Made by a program: the position numbers and the translations under genes
Notes under the pieces: model-generated
What the model was told of the DNA's origin: nothing
Seen by the model: only the letters and a program-made list of their open reading frames with translations
The model's database searches: none
Shown here: piece by piece, positions 1 through 6,559 of the stretch
How positions within the stretch are numbered: position 1 is the stretch's first letter
How the letters are laid out: the number at the start of each line of letters is the position of its first letter
Source: an uncultured Lachnospiraceae bacterium
GTDB taxonomy: Bacteria; Bacillota; Clostridia; Lachnospirales; Lachnospiraceae
DNA length: 29,503 bases
NCBI GenBank assembly: GCA_910587155.1
Contig: CAJULA010000035.1
Coordinates: forward strand, 1-29,503
Direction of reading: 5' to 3'

Positions 1-122
1 GTCTGCACAGTTTCATTTATGGTGGTGCCAAGTGTGCGGGCATGGAGGTTTAGGTTCTGAAGGCTGTTTTTAACTCCCCCCCCCGGTGCTGCGCCGCCAA
101 AGACAAAATTTCAAAAACAGGA
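1..122. other. Upstream flank with no assignable gene
   Basis: Short open frames enter from the left edge (one stops with TGA at 58-60), but none is long enough to recognise as the end of a gene. A run of nine C lies at 76-84. No regulator of the following trehalose genes is visible here, so any repressor gene must lie outside the window. Confidence 0.4.
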
Positions 123-151
123 TTGACATGTTTAAACAAGTGTGATATAAC
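123..151 (+). promoter_or_regulatory. Sigma-A type promoter of the trehalose operon
   Basis: A perfect -35 box TTGACA (123-128) is followed after 17 bp by TATAAC (146-151), one base off the -10 consensus. Transcription would begin near 157-159, leaving a leader of about 50 nt before the ATG at 207. The -35 box and the spacer overlap the first of two operator-like repeats, as expected for a promoter that is repressed. Confidence 0.75.
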
Positions 152-178
152 AGAATCAGATAACATGTTTAAACAAGT
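126..178 (+). promoter_or_regulatory. Twin 16-bp operator-like repeats flanking the promoter
   Basis: The sequence ACATGTTTAAACAAGT occurs at 126-141 and again, identical, at 163-178, 37 bp apart. Each copy has the palindromic core TGTTTAAACA. The first copy lies between the -35 and -10 boxes and the second just downstream of the predicted start of transcription. The size and palindromic form suit a GntR-family repressor such as TreR of Bacillus, whose operators are short AT-rich palindromes. The identity of the regulator is inferred, because its gene is not in this window. Confidence 0.65.
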
Positions 179-206
179 TTGGCAGAACAAATGGAGGAAG
201 GTAAGC

Positions 207-2198
207 ATGGGAAAATATGCAGAGGACGCAAAGCAACTGCTTCGTCTGGTAGGGGGAAGAGAGAATATCGCGGCGGTTTCGCATTGTATGACAAGGATGC
301 GCTTTGCGCTGGTCAGGCCGCAGGAAGCAGATGTGAAAGCAATCGAGGCAATGAAGGTCGTAAAAGGGAGCTTTACCCAATCGGGGCAGTTCCAGGTAAT
401 CATCGGCAACACGGTAGCTGATTTTTATAATGACTTTGTAAAAGTGGCGGGAATCGAAAGTGTGTCCAAGGACGCGGTAAAACAGGCGGCAAAGAAAAAC
501 CAGACGGTATTACAGCGGGTGATTGCCGCGCTGGCGGAAATCTTTGCGCCGCTGATTCCGGCAATCATTACCGGCGGTCTGATTCTGGGGTTTCGAAACT
601 GTATTGACAGCCTGTATCTGTTTGAAAACGGGACGAGGACCTTATGTGATATCAGTCAGTTCTGGTCGGGCATTGACAGTTTTTTGTGGCTGATCGGTGA
701 AGCGGTTTTCCATATGCTGCCGGTCGGTATCTGCTGGTCCGTGACAAAGAAGATGGGCACCACGCAGATGCTCGGGATTGTCCTTGGTCTGACGCTGGTA
801 TCCGGGCAGCTGTTGAATGCGTATGCGGTTGCCGGAACCGCCGCGGCGGATATTCCCAAGTGGGATTTCGGCGGTTTCCAAATCAATATGATCGGGTATC
901 AGGGACAGGTGCTTCCCGCAATTTTGGCTGCATTCATGCTGGTATACCTGGAAAGATTCTTTCGAAAAATTACCCCGCAGGTTATCTCGATGATTGTCGT
1001 TCCCTTCTGCAGTCTGTTATTGTCCGTTATGGCGGCACATTTCGTACTGGGCCCAATCGGCTGGAAGATCGGCGCAGCGGTTTCCGCAGTGGTATTTGCG
1101 GGTATTACCGGAACCTTTAAAGTGGTATTTGGCGCGGCATTCGGTGTCATCTATGCGCCACTTGTAATAACGGGACTCCATCATATGTCGAATGCGATTG
1201 ACTTACAGCTGATTGCGGATTATGGCGGGACGATGCTGTGGCCGATGATCGCCCTGTCAAATATTGCGCAGGGTTCGGCGGTTCTGGGAATGATCTGGCT
1301 GCAGAGGAAAGATCAGGAGGCACAGGAAGTCAATATCCCGGCCTGCATTTCCTGCTATCTCGGTGTCACGGAACCGGCAATTTTCGGGGTAAACTTAAAG
1401 AGAGGGTTTCCGTTTATCTGCGGCATGATCGGTTCCGGTATCGCGGCAATTGTCTGTGTGGCCACAGGGACGACCTCCAATGCAATCGGCGTCGGCGGTA
1501 TTCCGGGTATCCTGTCCATCCAGCCCCCGTTTATGGCATCCTTTGCACTCTGCTCGGCGATTGCGGTCGTGATCCCGCTTGTCCTGACAGTCGTTGTCGG
1601 AAAGAAGCGTCTGCAGGCAGGCTCCGAAAACGAAGCGGCAGATCCGACGGAAGCTGCCATGGGGATGGGGCAGAGCGCGGCGGCAGAAGGCATGGATCCG
1701 GCCGCATGGGAAAAAGAAGCCCGTCAGGCCATGCCGGAGAGACTGACGGCGTTTTTAGCCGGAAAAGCGATTCCGCTGTCCGAAGTCGGAGACGGTGTTT
1801 TTTCAGAAGGGATTATGGGGGACGGGATGGCGATCATTCCGGAAAACGAGACATTATATGCACCGGCAGACGCAGAGGTTGCCGTACTGATGCCGGAGTC
1901 CCGGCACGCCTGTGGCTTACGGCTGGCAAACGGCATGGAGCTTCTGTTGCATATCGGGATTGACACCGTGGATATGAAAGGGGACGGATTCACCTACCTG
2001 GTGCAGGAAGGACAGAAAGTCCGCGCAGGCATGCCGCTGATTACGTTTGACAGGGCTAAGATCCGGGCGGCGGGCCATCCGGACGTCACGGTATGCATTG
2101 TGACCGATGGAGGAAATGCAAGGGATATCCGGTTCCATACGGGAATCCGGGTAAAAGAAGCAGAGACAACAGTGGCAGAATTTAAAACAAATGCCTGA
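207..2198 (+). CDS. treP: Trehalose-type PTS transporter subunit EIIBCA
   Basis: This is a sugar phosphotransferase permease of 663 residues that would import trehalose and release trehalose-6-phosphate inside. The EIIB domain (about 1-85) has the phosphocysteine C27 in the motif SHCMTRMRF. The EIIC membrane domain (about 100-470) has about ten hydrophobic segments and the GITGT and LGVTEPAIFG motifs typical of the glucose superfamily. A variable linker leads to a Glc-type EIIA domain (about 510-655) whose phosphohistidine is H582 in LLLHIGIDTV. The ATG at 207 is chosen because GGAGGAAGG lies five bases upstream; the open frame reaches back to 123 but would cover the promoter and operators. 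Trehalose specificity rests on the following treC gene; a beta-glucoside permease would have the same domains. Many trehalose permeases lack a fused EIIA. Confidence 0.88.
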   Translation: MGKYAEDAKQLLRLVGGRENIAAVSHCMTRMRFALVRPQEADVKAIEAMKVVKGSFTQSGQFQVIIGNTVADFYNDFVKVAGIESVSKDAVKQAAKKNQTVLQRVIAALAEIFAPLIPAIITGGLILGFRNCIDSLYLFENGTRTLCDISQFWSGIDSFLWLIGEAVFHMLPVGICWSVTKKMGTTQMLGIVLGLTLVSGQLLNAYAVAGTAAADIPKWDFGGFQINMIGYQGQVLPAILAAFMLVYLERFFRKITPQVISMIVVPFCSLLLSVMAAHFVLGPIGWKIGAAVSAVVFAGITGTFKVVFGAAFGVIYAPLVITGLHHMSNAIDLQLIADYGGTMLWPMIALSNIAQGSAVLGMIWLQRKDQEAQEVNIPACISCYLGVTEPAIFGVNLKRGFPFICGMIGSGIAAIVCVATGTTSNAIGVGGIPGILSIQPPFMASFALCSAIAVVIPLVLTVVVGKKRLQAGSENEAADPTEAAMGMGQSAAAEGMDPAAWEKEARQAMPERLTAFLAGKAIPLSEVGDGVFSEGIMGDGMAIIPENETLYAPADAEVAVLMPESRHACGLRLANGMELLLHIGIDTVDMKGDGFTYLVQEGQKVRAGMPLITFDRAKIRAAGHPDVTVCIVTDGGNARDIRFHTGIRVKEAETTVAEFKTNA

Positions 2199-2205
2199 CT
2201 GAACC

Positions 2206-2330
2206 GGAAGGACGTTGCGGAACTAAAAACAGCAACGTCCGAACAGTGCATGGAAGAGTTAACGGACGCGGAGCGGCCGTGAACTTCTTCCGGTGAAGAT
2301 GCACTGGAAGGACGTTGCGGAACTGATAAT
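2206..2330 (+). promoter_or_regulatory. Structured RNA candidate, copy I, upstream of treC
   Basis: The gap between treP and treC folds extensively. Strand A (2210-2218) pairs perfectly over 9 bp with strand B (2232-2240) around the 13-nt loop GGAACTAAAAACA. A second, longer hairpin follows: an outer stem 2244-2251 with 2299-2306 (8 bp), inner stem GGAAGA/TCTTCC (2252-2257 with 2286-2291), a 7-nt bulge on the 3' side (2292-2298), and terminal loop ACGCGGAGCGG (2266-2276). Strand A then recurs exactly inside the direct repeat 2306-2324, which copies 2206-2224 100 bp upstream, so B could pair with either copy. The second copy ends six bases before the AGGAG ribosome binding site of treC. The same architecture precedes the gene at 24583. 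The function is unknown; it could also be a non-coding repeat family. Confidence 0.55.
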
Positions 2331-2342
2331 AGGAGACATGAC

Positions 2343-4007
2343 ATGGCAGATTTCAGCGATAAAGTGGTTTATCAGATATACCCGAAATCTTTTCGGGATA
2401 CAAATGGGGATGGCTTTGGTGATATTCCCGGGGTCATCGAAAAATTAGACTATTTGCAGGAACTTGGGGTGGACTATCTGTGGCTGACACCGTTTTTTCC
2501 CTCGCCGCAGAGAGATAACGGATATGATGTGTCGGACTATCGCAATATCAATCCCCAGTTCGGCACGATGGAAGATCTGGAACATTTAATCCGCCAGAGC
2601 AGGGTGCGCGGTATGGGAATTATGCTGGATATGGTATTTAATCATACGTCCACGGAGCATGCATGGTTTCAGAAAGCGCTGGCGGGAGATGAGAATTACC
2701 AGAAGTACTACATCTTCAAAGAGGGTACGCCGGACCATGCACCTACGAACTGGAAGTCAAAATTCGGAGGCCCGGCATGGGAATATGTACCGGCGTTAAA
2801 AAAGTGGTATCTGCATCTATACGATGTGACGCAGGCGGATTTAAACTGGGATCATCCAAAAGTGCGGGAGGAATTGAAAGAAATCCTTCGTTTCTGGAAA
2901 GAAAAAGGCATCCGGGCATTCCGCTTTGATGTGGTTAATCTGGTTTCCAAGCCACAGCAGATGGAGGACGATTTTGAGGGAGACGGGCGGAGATTTTACA
3001 GTGACGGTCCTCATATCCATGAATACCTGAAAGAACTGGTAAGCGGCGCGGGGATTGCGGATTTTGTGACAGTGGGTGAAATGTCCTCCACATCACTGGC
3101 ACATTGTATCCGCTATTCCGCACCGGAGGAAAAAGAGCTTTCCATGTGTTTCAATTTCCATCATCTGAAAGTAGATTACAGAGACGGGGATAAATGGGCG
3201 CTTCAGCCGATGGACTATAAGAAATTAAAACAGCTCTTTGTGAAATGGCAGCTGGGGATGCAGCAGGGGGGAGGCTGGAATGCACTGTTTTGGTGTAATC
3301 ATGACCAGCCCCGCATTGTGAGCAGAATGGGGGATGAGGGCGTTTACTGGAAGGAGTCAGCGAAAATGCTGGCAGGCATGATCCACCTGATGCGTGGTAC
3401 GCCGTATATCTATCAGGGAGAAGAGATCGGGATGCTGAATGCACAGTATCCCTCCATCGGGCAGTACAGAGATGTGGAAAGTCTGAATTATTATCAGATT
3501 TTGCTGGAAGAGGGAAAGACGAAGGAAGAAGCGCTCGAAATTCTGGCGGCAAGATCCCGGGATAATAGCAGGACTCCCATGCAGTGGAACGGGGAACGAT
3601 ATGGGGGCTTTTCTGAAACAGAACCGTGGATTCCGATGTCCGCGGCATACAGAAAAGAAATTACGGTTGAGGCGCAACAGCACGATAACGATTCCATCCT
3701 TTCATTTTATAAAAAGCTGGTTGCCATGAGAAAAAAATATCCGGTGATTGCAAAAGGGGAAATCTCTTTTCCGGAGACAGAAGGCGAGATGGTTTTGATG
3801 TACGAAAGAACGCTTGGAAACCAGCGGATCGCAGTACTCTGTAACCTTGACGGAAACCGGCAGGATGTAAAAATACCAAAGGCGTGGAGGGGCTATCGCC
3901 TGCTGCTGGAAAATTATGCAGGCCGGGAGCTGCAGCCGGGGCAGGAGGGGTATACCATGGAGCCGTATGAATTTATGGCTGTCGGAAATGGAGTGGATTC
4001 TGATTAA
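2343..4007 (+). CDS. treC: Trehalose-6-phosphate hydrolase (GH13)
   Basis: This is a cytoplasmic alpha-glucosidase of 554 residues that would split trehalose-6-phosphate, delivered by the PTS permease upstream, into glucose and glucose-6-phosphate. The GH13 barrel begins with VVYQIYPKSF and carries the catalytic set: nucleophile D196 in FRFDVVNL, acid/base E246 in TVGEMSS, and transition-state stabiliser D321 in CNHDQPR. Segments such as LYDVTQADLNW, SDGPHIHEYL and YRDVESLNYYQ match TreA/TreC more closely than oligo-1,6-glucosidases. The length is normal for the family. The ribosome binding site AGGAG (2331-2335) lies seven bases before the ATG. The 144-bp gap to treP holds the structured element described separately, which could give treC its own level of control within the operon. 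Confidence 0.9.
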   Translation: MADFSDKVVYQIYPKSFRDTNGDGFGDIPGVIEKLDYLQELGVDYLWLTPFFPSPQRDNGYDVSDYRNINPQFGTMEDLEHLIRQSRVRGMGIMLDMVFNHTSTEHAWFQKALAGDENYQKYYIFKEGTPDHAPTNWKSKFGGPAWEYVPALKKWYLHLYDVTQADLNWDHPKVREELKEILRFWKEKGIRAFRFDVVNLVSKPQQMEDDFEGDGRRFYSDGPHIHEYLKELVSGAGIADFVTVGEMSSTSLAHCIRYSAPEEKELSMCFNFHHLKVDYRDGDKWALQPMDYKKLKQLFVKWQLGMQQGGGWNALFWCNHDQPRIVSRMGDEGVYWKESAKMLAGMIHLMRGTPYIYQGEEIGMLNAQYPSIGQYRDVESLNYYQILLEEGKTKEEALEILAARSRDNSRTPMQWNGERYGGFSETEPWIPMSAAYRKEITVEAQQHDNDSILSFYKKLVAMRKKYPVIAKGEISFPETEGEMVLMYERTLGNQRIAVLCNLDGNRQDVKIPKAWRGYRLLLENYAGRELQPGQEGYTMEPYEFMAVGNGVDSD

Positions 4008-4166
4008 CTGCTGCGCGGGCGACGCCGGGGGCAGCAGAATGGATGGTGTGTTCATCACGCTGGAGAAGATGTTTGCGTAGTAAGATTGTCTCCTCGTGTT
4101 GTCTGGCCTGTCCCTCTCCCTGACGCCTGGCGGAGAGGGAGGGGACGTCTCTCGGGACGCATTGCA
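4008..4166. terminator. Convergent intergenic region with two hairpins
   Basis: Directly after the treC stop, CTGCTGC (4008-4014) pairs with GCAGCAG (4031-4037). Further on, TCCCTCTCC (4111-4119) pairs perfectly with GGAGAGGGA (4132-4140) around a 12-nt loop. Neither is followed by a clear T-run on either strand, so they may mark where the treC and the opposing GNAT transcripts end, but they are not textbook intrinsic terminators. Confidence 0.35.
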
Positions 4167-4613
4167 TCATTTGGCTGATCTCATATACAACAGTGGATAC
4201 GGATTGCCCTGCTCATCATGCTCGGTTCTTTTATAAACCTCAAATCCCATATGTTCATAGAAACCTTTTGCGAGAGGATTTTGCTCATTGACTGCCAAAT
4301 CATGAACCGAATAGTTTTCTATTCCATATTTGAGCAATTCTCTGCCCAATCCTTTTCCCCTTTCTTTTTCAGAAATAAAGAGCATTTCCAGATGCTGCCC
4401 CGCAATGCCCATAAAACCGACAGGGATTTGCTTCTCGTTTTGGGCAATGACTAAAAAAGGTATTTTCTTTAATGCCTGTGGTACATATTTCTTAATAGTT
4501 TCTATTTCGCTCTCTGATAAAAAGAGATGTGTTGCCTTTACGGAACTTTCCCATACGTTTAATAATTGTTCTGTCAAGGCTGTTGTTCTGTCCTTTACCT
4601 CGCTTATGTTCAA
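4167..4613 (-). CDS. GNAT family N-acetyltransferase
   Basis: This is a single-domain acyl-CoA N-acyltransferase of about 148 residues. The acetyl-CoA loop is visible as ISEKERGKGLGRELL, preceded by the strand MLF, and the C-terminal NPLAKGFYEHMGFEVYKR segment is typical of the fold. The N-terminal VWESSVKATHLFL stretch is a recognisable subfamily signature. I prefer the TTG at 4613 as start: on the minus strand GGAGGA lies seven bases upstream, and the product begins at the family's usual first strand. An in-frame ATG-ATG 18 bases earlier (4631) has no good ribosome binding site and would put the GGAGG inside the coding region. The substrate is unknown. Base composition is about 40% GC, clearly below that of the surrounding genes. 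Confidence 0.8.
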   Translation of the reverse strand: MNISEVKDRTTALTEQLLNVWESSVKATHLFLSESEIETIKKYVPQALKKIPFLVIAQNEKQIPVGFMGIAGQHLEMLFISEKERGKGLGRELLKYGIENYSVHDLAVNEQNPLAKGFYEHMGFEVYKRTEHDEQGNPYPLLYMRSAK

Positions 4614-4675
4614 ATTTCTTTCCTCCATCATTCCCGATGAAACAATGCTCCTTACCGATATGATTCAGTGCCTGG

Positions 4676-5158
4676 TCATAAATCCAATCTCATGTAGATA
4701 GATGTACACATAGGACTGTTGTTATAACAATCTATTGGGTAGAATCCGAATTCTTCATACATATGAATTGCCTTTTCCAGGAAGGGGAGAGTATCTAACA
4801 GCATATGAGAATAACCGATTTCTTTTGCGTCCGTGATTATCTTTTGTACCAGTAGTTTGCCGATATTTTTTCCTCTGCATTGTGGCCTTACATAAAGACG
4901 TTTCATTTCGCAGTTCATTTCGTCTATCTTTTTCAGACCGATACAACCGGCTGCTGTTTTGTCACAATAAGCCAAATACAATCTTCCGGAAGGCATTCCA
5001 TATTTTTCTTTCAGATGATTTATTTCTTCCTCATAATGTTGGATATCAAGATATTCCTGAAAAGAAGGGTCATTGGCTGTCAACAGATTTGTGTACTCCG
5101 TAAACAGAGTATTTATTTCCTGTTGATGCTGATAGGCTGAGACGATTTCTATATTCAC
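4676..5158 (-). CDS. GNAT family N-acetyltransferase
   Basis: This 160-residue GNAT protein has the acetyl-CoA binding motif CRGKNIGKLLVQKI after the strand EMKRLYVRPQ, and a late AIHMYEEFGFYPIDCY segment. This pattern is common in small GNAT proteins of Firmicutes annotated only as acetyltransferases. The start is GTG, with AGGAGGA five to six bases upstream on the minus strand. It lies 16 bp downstream of the Rrf2 regulator gene in the same direction, so the two are very likely cotranscribed. The next GNAT gene follows after about 62 bp. The substrate cannot be told from the sequence. It shares the low GC of its neighbour. Confidence 0.82.
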   Translation of the reverse strand: MNIEIVSAYQHQQEINTLFTEYTNLLTANDPSFQEYLDIQHYEEEINHLKEKYGMPSGRLYLAYCDKTAAGCIGLKKIDEMNCEMKRLYVRPQCRGKNIGKLLVQKIITDAKEIGYSHMLLDTLPFLEKAIHMYEEFGFYPIDCYNNSPMCTSIYMRLDL

Positions 5159-5174
5159 TGTATTCCTCCTGGGT

Positions 5175-5612
5175 TTATGTGTTATCCTTTATTTTCTGAC
5201 TGTCATTTACGATATCCTGTATCGTTATGGATTTCATTTCTTTTTCCATCGCTTTTTGGATCTGTTCCAGTCTGCTGTCCAGAAGGGAATGGATATTTTT
5301 TCCAACCGGGCAGAGCGGACTTGGGTTTTCGTGGAAGTGAAAGAGTCTGCCGTCCTCGATGCATTCCACAGCGCCATAAATATCAAATAGCGTAATTTCA
5401 CTTAAAGGTCTTTCGACATCCGTCCCTCCGCTGCCCCGTGTGACACTTACAATTCCTGCTTTTTTCAGTTGCTGCAGAAGCCTTCTTATTACCACGGGAT
5501 TTACATTGACACTGGACGCAAGAAAATCGCTTGTCACTTTATGATCGTTTTTAAATAGTTCAATACACAGGAGTACATGGACAGCAATCGTAAATCTGCT
5601 TGAAATCTGCAT
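5175..5612 (-). CDS. Rrf2 family transcriptional regulator
   Basis: This is a winged-helix repressor of 145 residues starting with MQISSRFTIAVHVLLCIELF, the typical Rrf2 opening. The recognition helix is around VNPVVIRRLLQQLKKAGIV and the wing around SVTRGSGGT. Iron-sulfur members such as IscR and NsrR carry three cysteines in the central region. Here only one is seen there (SPLCPVGKNIH), so an iron-sulfur cluster is unlikely, and the protein resembles the cluster-free YwnA-like branch. It probably controls itself and the adjacent acetyltransferase genes. An inverted repeat 34-54 bp upstream of its start (5647-5666) is a candidate operator. A weak AGGTG ribosome binding site precedes the ATG. 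Confidence 0.85.
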   Translation of the reverse strand: MQISSRFTIAVHVLLCIELFKNDHKVTSDFLASSVNVNPVVIRRLLQQLKKAGIVSVTRGSGGTDVERPLSEITLFDIYGAVECIEDGRLFHFHENPSPLCPVGKNIHSLLDSRLEQIQKAMEKEMKSITIQDIVNDSQKIKDNT

Positions 5613-5646
5613 AAGGCACCTCGTTTGTGTTGTGTGGCTGACAATA

Positions 5647-5666
5647 AGGATACGATCAGGTATCCT
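5647..5666. promoter_or_regulatory. Inverted repeat, candidate Rrf2 operator
   Basis: AGGATAC (5647-5653) and GTATCCT (5660-5666) form a perfect 7-bp inverted repeat with a 6-bp spacer. It lies between the end of one GNAT gene and the start of the Rrf2 gene on the minus strand, where an autoregulatory operator would be expected. The same hairpin could be a weak terminator for the upstream GNAT gene, but it has no long T-run. Confidence 0.35.
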
Positions 5667-5669
5667 GAC

Positions 5670-6257
5670 TTATGGATCTGCTTCTATAAAATGCACGGCG
5701 GAAGTATCCCAGTATTTTTTGAAGACACGGTTGTCATATTTATCAAAATTGAGCTGATACAGTCTGAAAATGACAGGGTAATTCTTAGGCTGCCACTGTT
5801 CTTCGTAAGAGTATTGGTATTGCATACCGAGCTGTCTCATCACGGCGCCGCTCCGGGGGTTGTTGCGGTCATGGGTTGCAGTGATATAGGGCAGTCCGTC
5901 TTTTTTCACCTGTGCCACAACGGCCCTTCCGGCTTCCGTGGCAATCCCCTGATGCCAGAATTCTTTCAGAAGGCCATAGCCAAGGTCATGGCTGTCATCC
6001 ATGTCGACCTTTAGGTAACCGATCGGAATGTCGTCTTTTTTCAGACAGATGGCGTAGGCATAGGCCTGTGGTTTTGCATAGGCTGCCGCGTATCTTGTCT
6101 CAAAAAAAGCCTGTGCCTCCGCCCTGTTTTTTAAAGGGAACCAGGGTAAAAAGGTATTGACCGTCTTATCGCTGAGAATGTTGTACAGTGCTTCGATATC
6201 ATTTTCCGTGAATTTTCTCAGTACCAGGCGCCTGGTGGTAAGCAGCGGTGTATTCAT
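5670..6257 (-). CDS. GNAT acetyltransferase, RimJ/RimL type
   Basis: The 195-residue protein starts with MNTPLLTTRRLVLRKFTEND, the characteristic opening of the RimJ/RimL-like GNAT group. It contains LGYGLLKEFWHQGIATEAGR, in which the acetyl-CoA loop has the variant HQGIATEAG, followed by ITATHDRNNPRSGAVMRQLGM. Members acetylate ribosomal-protein N-termini, small molecules or antibiotics; the substrate here is unknown. GGAGGA lies a few bases before the ATG on the minus strand. A strong promoter with an extended -10 box sits upstream (6308-6337). The Rrf2 gene begins 57 bp after its stop in the same direction, so read-through into the regulator is possible. GC is nearer the window average than in the two other GNAT genes. 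Confidence 0.85.
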   Translation of the reverse strand: MNTPLLTTRRLVLRKFTENDIEALYNILSDKTVNTFLPWFPLKNRAEAQAFFETRYAAAYAKPQAYAYAICLKKDDIPIGYLKVDMDDSHDLGYGLLKEFWHQGIATEAGRAVVAQVKKDGLPYITATHDRNNPRSGAVMRQLGMQYQYSYEEQWQPKNYPVIFRLYQLNFDKYDNRVFKKYWDTSAVHFIEADP

Positions 6258-6307
6258 AGATTCCTCCGGGTTTGCTAAAAACGGGTAAGAGATAAAACTG
6301 TGAGGCT

Positions 6308-6337
6308 ATTATAGCAGAATCGTTCCGCTTTTTTCAA
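6308..6337 (-). promoter_or_regulatory. Promoter of the RimJ/RimL-type GNAT gene
   Basis: On the minus strand TTGAAA (6337-6332) is followed after 18 bp by TATAAT (6313-6308), preceded by TGC, which makes a perfect extended -10 box. It lies about 50 bp upstream of the ATG at 6257. It is divergent from the mgl regulatory region. Confidence 0.65.
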
Positions 6338-6346
6338 CAAAATATG

Positions 6347-6490
6347 AAAATTGTGCAAAATGTGAAAAACCATGGGCGCAAAGAGGGACAAAGAAAGAAA
6401 AGTATAACAAATATTTAGAATATGCCGCTGTAAATCCGGATGATATAATAAAAATGTGCAAAAAACCATGGGAAAAATTGTGCAAAAGAG
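6347..6490 (+). promoter_or_regulatory. mglB regulatory region: extended -10 promoter and duplicated motifs
   Basis: The 302-bp gap between the divergent genes holds TGATATAAT (6441-6449), a perfect extended -10 box with no good -35 box, as expected for an activator-dependent promoter. Around it are repeated motifs: TTGTGCAAAA at 6351-6360 and 6478-6487, and TGTGAAAAACCATGGG (6361-6376) echoed by TGTGCAAAAAACCATGGG (6455-6472). One pair lies upstream and the other downstream of the -10 box. They are candidate binding sites for the AraC-type response regulator encoded at 12852-14162. A second, weaker -10-like TATAAC is at 6403-6408. Confidence 0.5.
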
Positions 6491-6559
6491 ACAGGAGACT
6501 GTACGGGCCAGGACAGCGGCTGTACAGAACATACAAAACGGTTCAGGAGGAAAACATCT

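Noticed and set aside
76..84. C9 homopolymer as a phase-variation tract
   Set aside because: It lies outside any recognisable gene and upstream of the treP promoter by about 40 bp, so there is no clear target for slippage.
2206..2324. Insertion of a small mobile element with a 19-bp target-site duplication
   Set aside because: The duplicated sequence shares its core with the repeat at an unrelated locus (24447 and 24549) and is complementary to an internal strand, which a target duplication would not explain.
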